Assembly: GCA_030429365.1 (NCBI GenBank)
Contig: JAUIEW010000006.1
Location: 1-51,698, forward strand
Length of the DNA: 51,698 bases
DNA from: Phycisphaerae bacterium
GTDB taxonomy: Bacteria; Planctomycetota; Phycisphaerae; UBA1845
Direction: 5' to 3'
A program made the position numbers and the translations under genes. This document shows, in pieces, positions 26,003-33,877 of the stretch. The notes beneath the pieces are model-generated. The model was given only the letters and a program-made list of their open reading frames with translations. It had not been told where the DNA came from and did not search any database. Within the stretch, counting starts at the first letter, position 1. Each line of letters begins with the position of its first letter.

Positions 26003-26875
26003 ATGAATGAAGCCAAGGCCAACATTCACTGCTCGTCGCACGACTCCAACCATGTCCTTCACGAAAATGTTGCCGAACAGATTGTCTGCGCCGACAACCT
26101 GTCGATGATGGCCGCCCTCCCCGATGCATCGATCGATTTGGTCTACATCGACCCACCATTCATGACCAACACGACCCGCTCCTCGTCGAACGGTCAGAAA
26201 TACGATGATCGCTGGGCCGGCGGGATCGACGAATACCGCGCGTTTCTTCGAATTCGTCTGGTGGCGATTCACCGACTGCTACGGGAAAGCGGGACCATCT
26301 ACGTTCACGTAGACCCGAGGGTGAGTCATCACGTTCGGCTGCTCTTGGACGAAAAGTTTGGCGCGGAGAATTTTCTCAATGAGTTGATTTGGAGTTATCG
26401 GACGGGCGGGATTTCGAAGAAGTGGTTTGGCCGCAAGCACGACACGATTCTGGTCTACGCAAAGGCCCTCGGAAAGCACACCTTCAATATCCAGCGCGAT
26501 GGGGCGTACCGGACTGACGGGTTGAAGCACGACGAGACGGGCCGGCCTTTCAAGCAGACGACCAAGGGCCGTCTCTATTTCAACGCAGACGGGCCAGCCG
26601 TCACCGATGTCTGGGAAATCCCCTTCCTTTCGACCGTTTCGTTGGAGCGGACCGGGTATCCGACCCAGAAGCCAGAAGCACTTCTTGAGCGAATCATCCG
26701 AGCCAGCAGCCGCCCCGGGGACGTGGTCGCCGATTTCTTCTGCGGAAGCGGTACAACATTGGCCGTTGCCAAACGAATGGGAAGAAAGTGGCTCGGCTGC
26801 GACGCGAGCGAGGAGGCCGTCAAAATCGCGGTCAGCCGCCTTGGACGCGTTGAAACGATGGTTGGTCTGGGTTGA
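26003..26875 (+). CDS. Orphan DNA methyltransferase, beta-class, probably N6-adenine
   Basis: A 290-aa DNA methyltransferase with motif IV DPPF (50-53) before motif I, DFFCGSGTT (244-252): the beta order seen in HinfI- and CcrM-like enzymes. DPPF rather than SPPY points to N6-adenine methylation. PTQKPEALLERII (about 220-232) matches the conserved motif X region before the SAM site. The ATG at 26003 is chosen because the family-like sequence begins about 20 residues later; an earlier in-frame TTG at 25916 adds a non-conserved arginine-rich extension. No restriction enzyme gene is adjacent. It could act in defence, cell-cycle control or gene regulation; the recognition sequence cannot be predicted. 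Confidence 0.92.
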   Translation: MNEAKANIHCSSHDSNHVLHENVAEQIVCADNLSMMAALPDASIDLVYIDPPFMTNTTRSSSNGQKYDDRWAGGIDEYRAFLRIRLVAIHRLLRESGTIYVHVDPRVSHHVRLLLDEKFGAENFLNELIWSYRTGGISKKWFGRKHDTILVYAKALGKHTFNIQRDGAYRTDGLKHDETGRPFKQTTKGRLYFNADGPAVTDVWEIPFLSTVSLERTGYPTQKPEALLERIIRASSRPGDVVADFFCGSGTTLAVAKRMGRKWLGCDASEEAVKIAVSRLGRVETMVGLG

Positions 26876-27027
26876 CTGGGTGAACGGCTTGGGGGGCCTT
26901 TCGGTTTAACTGTATGAACTTTGCGGCGGCGGGCTGTGCTTATTGACGACGTTTCGATTGGGCAATAGCATTCGACTCTCACCTGTTTTCAAGGCTGGCG
27001 CCAGGCTCGTCGCCTACGAGTGAGGCG

Positions 27028-27885
27028 TTGCTGAGAAGATCCCCGGTGTATGCCATTATTTCTGACATTCATGGTAACTACGAAGCCTTGCAGGCGGTCT
27101 TGGCTGAGATCGATCGCCGCAATGTGAAAGAGATCTATTGCCTGGGCGACGTCATTGGTTATGGCGCCAGTCCCAAGCAGTGCATCGATACCGTCATGGA
27201 GCGGTGTGAAGCCGTCGTGTGCGGCAACCATGACCATGCCGTCTTCTACGAACCGTCGAATTTCAACGTCAGCGCCGAACGCGCGTGCTATTGGACGCGG
27301 CAGGTTTTTGAAGACGAGACGAAGAAGTCGTTGCGCGATCGCCGGTGGGAGTTTTTGGGCAAGCTGCCCATCCGCCATGAGGCCAAAGACATCCTGATGG
27401 TGCATGCCTCACCGCGCCGACCCGTGAATGAGTATCTGTTCGCGGAAGACGTTTTTACCAACCCGACCAAGATTCTCGCGAACTTCGATCGGTTGGAAGA
27501 ACGGCATATGGCCTGCGTGGTCGGGCATACGCATGTTCCCGGTGTGTTTCTGGACGATCCCTATTTCGATCCGCCCGGTGAACTGCGCGAACCGAGTTTC
27601 TACACGATCACCGAAGAAGAGAAGGCCATCATCAACGTGGGTAGCGTCGGGCAACCGCGCGATCGCGACGTGCGGGCGTGCTTCGTGATTGTTCATGAGA
27701 AGGGTGAGAAGGTTCCGTACCCAGAGGATGTCGGTCCGGGTGATATCTCGCCGGACGAAGACGGGTACGTGGGGACGTTGGAATTTATCCGCGTCGAGTA
27801 TGACATTCAAAAGGCCGTCCAGAAGGCGCTGGATACTCCCGATCTGGATGACTTTCTCGGCCTTCGGCTTTTGGAAGGGCGATGA
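27028..27885 (+). CDS. Metallophosphoesterase, YfcE-like
   Basis: A 285-aa calcineurin-fold phosphoesterase with a complete metal site: SDIHGN (12-17), CLGDVIGYG (38-46), CGNHDH (65-70), MVHASP (about 124-129) and VGHTHVPG (about 160-167). A similar set occurs in predicted phosphodiesterases of the YfcE/DNA-repair-type group, which act on small phosphodiesters. A C-terminal extension of about 90 residues is acidic. The start is uncertain: the TTG at 27028 is reported, but GTG at 27046 (just before YAIISD) would fit the domain equally well. The neighbouring genes give no clue to the substrate. Confidence 0.88.
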   Translation: MLRRSPVYAIISDIHGNYEALQAVLAEIDRRNVKEIYCLGDVIGYGASPKQCIDTVMERCEAVVCGNHDHAVFYEPSNFNVSAERACYWTRQVFEDETKKSLRDRRWEFLGKLPIRHEAKDILMVHASPRRPVNEYLFAEDVFTNPTKILANFDRLEERHMACVVGHTHVPGVFLDDPYFDPPGELREPSFYTITEEEKAIINVGSVGQPRDRDVRACFVIVHEKGEKVPYPEDVGPGDISPDEDGYVGTLEFIRVEYDIQKAVQKALDTPDLDDFLGLRLLEGR

Positions 27886-28063
27886 TTCGCTGTGTGGACC
27901 GGCAGCACCGGATGCCGCGAGTCAAAGCACTGAACGCCCGTCATTGAATAAACGATCGAACAACATTCAGCGGGCGGACCTGAGCGAACGAACGACGTTG
28001 GCGCGCCAGTTCGTGCTCAATCGACCGCAACACTAACTTCATCAAGACAGCACCAAAACAACA

Positions 28064-30124
28064 ATGGACAACAAGAACTTCTTTAGGGCTCTCTTCTGGG
28101 CACTGCTCTTTTTTCTGTTGTGGCAGATGATTGCCATACGGATTTGGCCGCCAGTTCAACCAACGGCGGGCGATGGGCAAAATGGTGCGTCGGCTGACGG
28201 TACGCCGGCAGCGGTGTCGACGAACGGGGCAGGCGATCCCGGCGCAGGTGAAGTCGCGTCGGCTGACCCCGTGGCCAACGGCGCGTACAGCCCGGTTGGG
28301 TCTGACACCACCGAATCGATTGTGCTCGGTACCATCGAAGGCGGATTCAAGAGCCCGTATCGGATGCAGCTCGACCTGTCGAACCAGGGGGCGTCGATTT
28401 CAAAGGCGACCTTGAGCGACCATTGGAAGCGCGGCGGCGACAAAAAGAACTATGTGCTGCTCGCACCGCTGCATCGCAAGCGCGGGAATCCGTGGCGGTC
28501 GCTGACAGTTGATCGGTTGACGATTGACGGTAAGCATCGCGTCGACTTGCGTGACTTGCGCTGGACGGCTGAGAAGCGCGAGGTCAACAACGGCGAGTCG
28601 GCAGTCTTCACCGCGACGATCGATGCGGCGGGCCAACCGGTGCTGAAACTGACGCGAACGTTCTTGCTGCCGGCACAGGCGCACGAAACGCTCCGCAGCG
28701 ATTTGCAGATTTCGCTGGAAATCGAAAACGTCTCGGACCAGGAGCACCGGGTCATCGTCGTCGAGCGCGGGCCCATCGGTTTGCTCTCGCAGGGGACGTT
28801 CATGCCCGACCAGAAGGTCTATGCGGCATGGCGGACCGAAGGCCTGATCGACTTGGAGACGAAGAACTTCAAGGAAGTCGGCAAGATCAAGCAGTACACG
28901 TTGTATGCGGCTGACAAGCATCCCGACGAACCGCTCGAATGGTATGCCGGTGGGAATCTGTTCTTCACCTGCACGACGTGTCCGGTTGATGCGGAGGGGA
29001 ATGCGGTCAGCGGCGTGGTCGCCCAGGTGCAGGCGATCGATCTGGATGGCAATGCAACGACTGGAAATGATGTCACCTCGGAAGTGACTTCGGTTCAGCA
29101 GACGATCGCGCCGGGTGAGACGAAGTCTTTGATGTCGGCGGTCTACCTTGGGCCGAAAGACCGCGAAGCCTTCAGTCATGCGAGCAATGTCGATTACGTC
29201 AATCGCGACTACATGCAGCAGATCAAGGAAGGGTATGGTTCGTGCACGTTCAGCGCGCTGACCGACCTGATGATCACGCTGCTCAATTGGCTTTATAAGG
29301 TCACGGGCAACTTCGGCGTGGCGATTATCATTTTGGTGATCGTGGTGCGCACACTGCTGCATCCGATCACCAAGAAGACGCAGGTGAACATGGTCCGCAT
29401 GCAAAAGAGCATGGGATCGTTGCAGCCGAAGATGGAGGAGATCAAGCGCAAGCACGCCGGCGACAACGCGAAGATTCAGCAGGAGATCATGAAGCTGTAT
29501 CGCGAAGAGGGTGTGAACCCGATGGGGCAGATGCTCGGCTGCCTGCCGATGTTCCTTCAGATGCCGATCTGGGTGGCGTTGTATTCGAGCTTGCGCAACA
29601 ACGTGGCGATGCGTGGGGAGCCGTTCGTCCTTTGGATCTCAGACCTGACGTCGCCCGATTGTTTTTATCATTTCAGCAAGACGGTGAACGTCCCGCTTAT
29701 GGGTGAGATGACGTGCTTCCACCTGCTGCCGATCCTCGTTGGCGTGATGATGTTCGCTCAGCAGAAATTGATGCCGCGTCCCAAGCCCGATCCCAACGTC
29801 AAGAAGACGCCGCAGTCCGAACAAGCCGAGCAGATGCAAAAGATCATGCCGTACATGTCGTTCATCATGATCTTCTTGTTCTACAAATTCCCGAGCGGTT
29901 TGAACCTTTACATCATGACGAGCTCGCTGGTCGGTGCGGCAGAGCAGGTCTACATCCGCAAGCACATCAAGCAGAAAGATCTCGAAGGCCCGAAAGGTGG
30001 CGGGATGGCCAAGGGGCCCAAGAAGCCAAAGAGCGGCCCATCGTTCCTGGAAAAGCTGCAACAAAAAGCCGAGGAAGCTCAAAAGCAAGCCAAACAAAGA
30101 AGCGGCAAAAAAGACCGGCGGTAA
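28064..30124 (+). CDS. yidC: YidC membrane protein insertase
   Basis: A 686-aa insertase of the long Gram-negative type. It has an N-terminal helix (about 7-27), a large periplasmic beta domain (about 90-380) and the conserved YidC core: NWLYKVTGNFGVAIIILVI, then the key arginine R429 in VVRTLLHP, the cytoplasmic helical hairpin with KMEEIKRKH and GVNPMGQMLGCLPMFLQMP. It inserts membrane proteins alone or with SecYEG. The C-terminus is a lysine-rich tail (KKPKSGPSFLEKLQQKAEEA...), as often found, that can contact ribosomes. Linkage to rnpA, rpmH or mnmE, common elsewhere, is not seen here. The next gene is 249 bases away across a palindromic repeat. Confidence 0.97.
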   Translation: MDNKNFFRALFWALLFFLLWQMIAIRIWPPVQPTAGDGQNGASADGTPAAVSTNGAGDPGAGEVASADPVANGAYSPVGSDTTESIVLGTIEGGFKSPYRMQLDLSNQGASISKATLSDHWKRGGDKKNYVLLAPLHRKRGNPWRSLTVDRLTIDGKHRVDLRDLRWTAEKREVNNGESAVFTATIDAAGQPVLKLTRTFLLPAQAHETLRSDLQISLEIENVSDQEHRVIVVERGPIGLLSQGTFMPDQKVYAAWRTEGLIDLETKNFKEVGKIKQYTLYAADKHPDEPLEWYAGGNLFFTCTTCPVDAEGNAVSGVVAQVQAIDLDGNATTGNDVTSEVTSVQQTIAPGETKSLMSAVYLGPKDREAFSHASNVDYVNRDYMQQIKEGYGSCTFSALTDLMITLLNWLYKVTGNFGVAIIILVIVVRTLLHPITKKTQVNMVRMQKSMGSLQPKMEEIKRKHAGDNAKIQQEIMKLYREEGVNPMGQMLGCLPMFLQMPIWVALYSSLRNNVAMRGEPFVLWISDLTSPDCFYHFSKTVNVPLMGEMTCFHLLPILVGVMMFAQQKLMPRPKPDPNVKKTPQSEQAEQMQKIMPYMSFIMIFLFYKFPSGLNLYIMTSSLVGAAEQVYIRKHIKQKDLEGPKGGGMAKGPKKPKSGPSFLEKLQQKAEEAQKQAKQRSGKKDRR

Positions 30125-30150
30125 ACTTCAAGAGAAGTCGAAACCCTAAA

Positions 30151-30350
30151 GGGTGGCCCACCTCTTCAGAGGTGGGGGAGTCGATTGATCAAAAAGGCAA
30201 AAGCGTCCCAAAGGGTTCATCGACGCGCCCACCGCCGCAACAGAATCATCAAAAACGACAGGCGACATCGTTCGCCTTCGAGAACAAATCCGGTCGGCAA
30301 ATTGAGTAGCATCATCGACTCCCCCCCATGTTCGAAAAACATGGGCCACT
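30151..30350. repeat. REPIN-like inverted pair between yidC and the OLD gene
   Basis: Two related hairpin units face each other. The left unit is GTGGCCCA, a 9-bp stem (CCCACCTCT/AGAGGTGGG, 30157-30176), then GGGGAGTCGATTGAT. The right unit (30311-30350), read on the minus strand, is GTGGCCCA, a stem CCCATGTT/AACATGGG, then GGGGAGTCGATGAT. The flanks are conserved and the stems differ, which is the design of REP pairs (REPINs). The intervening 120 bases contain no gene. Confidence 0.8.
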
Positions 30351-30373
30351 TGTCCTAACAAGGGAGAGGGCAC

Positions 30374-32542
30374 ATGAAGCTCACGCGAATGGCCGTCACA
30401 AACTACAGAGCCCTTAGAGACGTATCGATCCCATTGTCGCGTTTCGGATGCCTGATCGGCGAGAACAATTCCGGCAAATCCACATTCTTGCAGTCTCTGT
30501 CCTTGTTCTTTTCAGGATCGAAGCTGGCCGCAAGCTACTTCTTCGATGAGGCGAAGCCGATTCGTATCGCGGTCACATTCGACGACATCACCGCGAGCGA
30601 TCTGGCTAGACTTGCCGAGGAGCATCGAACGAGGGTAGCGGGCATTGTAAAGGATGGAAACCTTACCCTCGTCCGTTCTTATGGAACTGATGGGAAGAGC
30701 TCAATGTTGTACAACACCCTGACCCCCAACGATGTGCGATTTTCGGCAGACAGCATCGCAGGCCTGATGAAGGGGCAACGCGCTGGACAGGCATTCGTGA
30801 AAAAGGTGGTCGAAGCCTTCCCTGAGCTGGACGGCGTAGTCGATGCGTCCATGAATCAAGATGCGATGAAACAGAAGATCCAGGGGCTCGCTGATTCCCT
30901 GCCTGACGACGAGAAGACGGCGGCGGACCAAGCGTTGCCGACGGGCATCGACAAGAGCATCGCACCGATGCTCCCGGACGCTATTTACATTCCCGCCGTC
31001 AAGGATCTTGCCGACGACATCAAGACAACCGAAAGCACGCCGTTTGGCAAGATACTTTCAATTTTGCTCCAAGCGGTGGAGCCGAAGCTGCCGGACGCCA
31101 AAAAGCTCTTCGAGGAGCTCAATGCGAAACTCAACCGTGTCCAACAAGCGGATGGAACCGTAAGCGATAACCGGCTCGACGAAGTGAAGCTCATCGAATC
31201 GACAGTGGAGAAGTACGTCCAAGAGAGCTTTGCCGATGTGGCGTTGCGGATCACGATCCCTCCACCAGAGTTGAAGACGGTCTTTTCGTCTGCACGTATC
31301 TATGCCAATGATGGAGTGGATGGGCTGATCGACACCAAAGGCGACGGGTTGCGCCGTGCGATTGTGTTCTCGATTCTCCGATCATACGTGGAACTAAAGG
31401 CGAAACTGGTGGTGGATGTTCCTGCGGAGACCGAGGCTGAGTCTACTGAGCCGCAGGTCGAGCCTGCGCCGGGTTCTTATCTTCTGCTGTTCGAAGAGCC
31501 GGAGTTGTTCCTCCACCCCAAGGCGCAGCACATCCTCTTTGACGCCCTGCGGGTCTTTGCCAATGACCATCACGTACTTGTCACGACCCATTCTCCGATG
31601 TTCTTCGGGCCGGCGGCAACCGAGACCTTTGTCAAACTTCGGAAGATGTCGGATGAATCGATTGCCCCTCGACCTTTCACGCAGGTGCAGCCGGTCGATC
31701 TGTCTGACATGACAGCTAAGGACCAATTCCAGATCATCTGTTTCGAGAACAACAATGCAGCGTTCTTCGCGGACACCGTCGTTTTGGTCGAAGGTGACAG
31801 TGACTACCTTCTCATGCCGCATATCGCGAAGACTCTTGACCCAGATTGGGACGTAGCCCAAGTCCCTGTGCTATTTGCTCGGATCACCGGCAAGGGGAAT
31901 ATAAGGCGCTACCGCAGCTTCTTCTCGCGGTTCGGCGTACGCGTCCCTGTCGTTGCAGACCTAGACCTCCTTGTCAACGGCTTCGATCACATCGAGCCCA
32001 GCGACGAGTTGAAGAATGCCCGCAGGAACCTCTTAGACAAGGTCGACGAGTTGGTCGTCTCCGACGAAGACGGCCCGTCAGCTAAGGAGGCGAAGGCAGC
32101 GTACGGTTCGGGCGAATTGCGCGGCCTCTGGCGACATGTTCGTGAATTGCAGAGGAAACTCGCGGCCGATGAATGTACGCAGAACGAACATGACGAGGCA
32201 GTAGAAGCGTTCTTCGCATGGCAACGCAAGTCGGAACGACTCGACGTGCTCCAGCACAACGATGACGCACAAATGCTTCAACTGAAGCACAAACTACTAG
32301 CAATGCTCCGGGGCGATGATGTCTATGTGCTCGAACGCGGAGCCATTGAACAGTATTATCCAGACACGATCACCGGACCAGACAAGCCGTCGCGAGCCCA
32401 GGACTTCTGCGCAAAGGTCGCTACGCGCGATGCGATCCTCGATTGTTGCGGCGAGCAAGAGTTCATGCGGGAAGGCACGCTGACCAAAATGAAGGAGTTC
32501 AGTCTTATCTTCAGCTCGATCTTCAATGGACTGGACGGTTAA
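30374..32542 (+). CDS. OLD-family ATPase with TOPRIM nuclease domain
   Basis: A 722-aa protein of the overcoming-lysogenisation-defect (OLD) family. An ABC-type ATPase half has Walker A GENNSGKST (29-37), and Walker B YLLLFEEPE (about 369-377) followed by VLVTTHSPMFF. A TOPRIM nuclease half has VVLVEGDSD (about 470-478) and an acidic VVADLDLLV. OLD proteins cleave DNA in an ATP-dependent way and act in phage defence or genome maintenance. GGGAGAGGG precedes the ATG. No UvrD-like helicase gene (GajB partner) adjoins it, so it is a stand-alone class 1 OLD rather than Gabija. Flanking palindromic repeats on both sides mark it as a possibly inserted unit. Confidence 0.92.
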   Translation: MKLTRMAVTNYRALRDVSIPLSRFGCLIGENNSGKSTFLQSLSLFFSGSKLAASYFFDEAKPIRIAVTFDDITASDLARLAEEHRTRVAGIVKDGNLTLVRSYGTDGKSSMLYNTLTPNDVRFSADSIAGLMKGQRAGQAFVKKVVEAFPELDGVVDASMNQDAMKQKIQGLADSLPDDEKTAADQALPTGIDKSIAPMLPDAIYIPAVKDLADDIKTTESTPFGKILSILLQAVEPKLPDAKKLFEELNAKLNRVQQADGTVSDNRLDEVKLIESTVEKYVQESFADVALRITIPPPELKTVFSSARIYANDGVDGLIDTKGDGLRRAIVFSILRSYVELKAKLVVDVPAETEAESTEPQVEPAPGSYLLLFEEPELFLHPKAQHILFDALRVFANDHHVLVTTHSPMFFGPAATETFVKLRKMSDESIAPRPFTQVQPVDLSDMTAKDQFQIICFENNNAAFFADTVVLVEGDSDYLLMPHIAKTLDPDWDVAQVPVLFARITGKGNIRRYRSFFSRFGVRVPVVADLDLLVNGFDHIEPSDELKNARRNLLDKVDELVVSDEDGPSAKEAKAAYGSGELRGLWRHVRELQRKLAADECTQNEHDEAVEAFFAWQRKSERLDVLQHNDDAQMLQLKHKLLAMLRGDDVYVLERGAIEQYYPDTITGPDKPSRAQDFCAKVATRDAILDCCGEQEFMREGTLTKMKEFSLIFSSIFNGLDG

Positions 32543-32676
32543 GACATGAACATAACGAGTAGAAAGACGCGCTTGGAACTGGTCTGGATCGGGAATGGGG
32601 GCCGCGCACTTCGTCGCTTCGTTACTTCGTCACTCAGTTACTTTGTGCCCTTGTAACTTTCGTGCCTATGTCCCTT

Positions 32677-32698
32677 GGTCCGCACAGCGGACCCTACG
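32677..32698. repeat. REP-like palindrome with ACCCTACG tail
   Basis: GGTCCGC-ACA-GCGGACC (32677-32693) followed by CTACG. The tail matches that of the element at 23335-23394. The TAG stop of the minus-strand ASKHA kinase gene (32694-32696) lies inside this element. Confidence 0.7.
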
Positions 32699-33869
32699 CG
32701 ATAGCTTCATTGGCTGTCGCTGCCGCCACTGCGGCGCCAATTGCGGGAGCGGCGCGTAGTTTGGATGCGGTCAGCAAATTTGCATTAATTTGACCTTTTG
32801 GTGCGTAGGCTTCGATCAAGTCGTTGTTCTTTGATTCGCCGATGAACGCGGCCAGGTATTCCTTGATGCGGCTCAGGACGTCGAGCCCTTCTTGTGGCTG
32901 GCTGCAGATTTGGCCGAGGCGTTGGCCGATGATGACGCGATCGACTTTGGTGCCGCGGTATGGGTGGTCGGCGTTCAGTGCCGCGTAGGCTTCGCCGCGA
33001 TCGGTTCGATTGGGGCGGCCCGTTGTGATGGTCTGCAGTCGCTCGAAGATCAACTCGGCGGCTAGCATCGCTACCGATTCCATCCATGTTGCTGCGATTG
33101 GATTGCCATTGACCGCGTCGACTTCTGGATACTTTGCGCCTGCGTCCGACAGATGGCCAACGAGTCGATGATACGTTTCGTTCATCGACTTCGCCGAGAT
33201 GAGTTTTTCAAACGTCGGCCCAAAACTTGACGCGACTTGCCACGATTTTTGAATCCAACCCGACGCTTCGTCGAAGGTGACGAGTTTGCCTTTGAGCTTC
33301 ATCGCGTCGGCAACACCAGTTCCCGCGCCCATGTAGTACGCGTTGTCCACGTCGCGAAAGAGTCCGTCGCTGGCGAATTCTTCGCCGATCCCGCAATAGT
33401 CGGCATCGCTGCCGAGCGCGGCGATGGGGGCGGCTAACTTGATGTTGGCCGCTTCCAGTTTCGCTTCGAGTTGCTCGAGGTATTTCGGAAGGCGCGGTCC
33501 GTTGTTGATCACGACGATGCCGCGTTTGTCGGGCGATTTCAGACCGGGCATGCCGACGCCAATCTGCACCGGGCCCGTTGATGCTGCGCCTTTGACGACT
33601 TCCGCGATCGCTTCAAATGCGGCATCGATCCACTTGTCGGCTTGTTTCTTTTCGGATGGTTTGATTTCGATGGCGTCGAGGTCGCGTTCGCTGAATTGCT
33701 GCGCGACGGGCACCGGCGTGAAGTCGGCCACCCGTTCATAGACACGACTGGCCGACGCCGCACCGAGTTTGAAGCTGCGTTCGTCGCCGCTTTGCTGAGC
33801 GATGACTTCGTGCGCTTTGATTTCCGTCGCGCCGCCATCCACACCGATAAGAAGAATATTGTCCGACAT
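32694..33869 (-). CDS. ASKHA-superfamily sugar kinase-like protein
   Basis: A 391-aa protein with the actin-like ATPase fold of sugar kinases. The phosphate-1 motif GVDGGATEIK opens the protein, GVGMPGLK resembles the ROK/glucokinase substrate segment, and YYMGAGTGVADAM is the phosphate-2 glycine loop. The GSDADYCGIGE region matches the catalytic-Asp region of ROK kinases. It therefore probably phosphorylates a sugar, but the substrate and exact family are unclear. The gene starts eight bases after the glycosyltransferase stop, so the two are an operon. The stop codon lies within a REP-like element. Confidence 0.78.
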   Translation of the reverse strand: MSDNILLIGVDGGATEIKAHEVIAQQSGDERSFKLGAASASRVYERVADFTPVPVAQQFSERDLDAIEIKPSEKKQADKWIDAAFEAIAEVVKGAASTGPVQIGVGMPGLKSPDKRGIVVINNGPRLPKYLEQLEAKLEAANIKLAAPIAALGSDADYCGIGEEFASDGLFRDVDNAYYMGAGTGVADAMKLKGKLVTFDEASGWIQKSWQVASSFGPTFEKLISAKSMNETYHRLVGHLSDAGAKYPEVDAVNGNPIAATWMESVAMLAAELIFERLQTITTGRPNRTDRGEAYAALNADHPYRGTKVDRVIIGQRLGQICSQPQEGLDVLSRIKEYLAAFIGESKNNDLIEAYAPKGQINANLLTASKLRAAPAIGAAVAAATANEAIA

Positions 33870-33877
33870 GGTGATCG

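Noticed and set aside
25548-26875. Complete restriction-modification system
   Set aside because: No endonuclease-like gene lies next to the methyltransferase; the flanking genes are a spacer-separated phosphoesterase and the HTH protein.
28400-29455. Antisense frame of about 351 codons opposite yidC
   Set aside because: It is rich in Arg/His/Asp without motifs, typical of a shadow of a GC-rich gene; yidC is unambiguous.
30374-32542. Gabija system
   Set aside because: Only the GajA-like OLD protein is present; no UvrD-like GajB gene is adjacent on either side.
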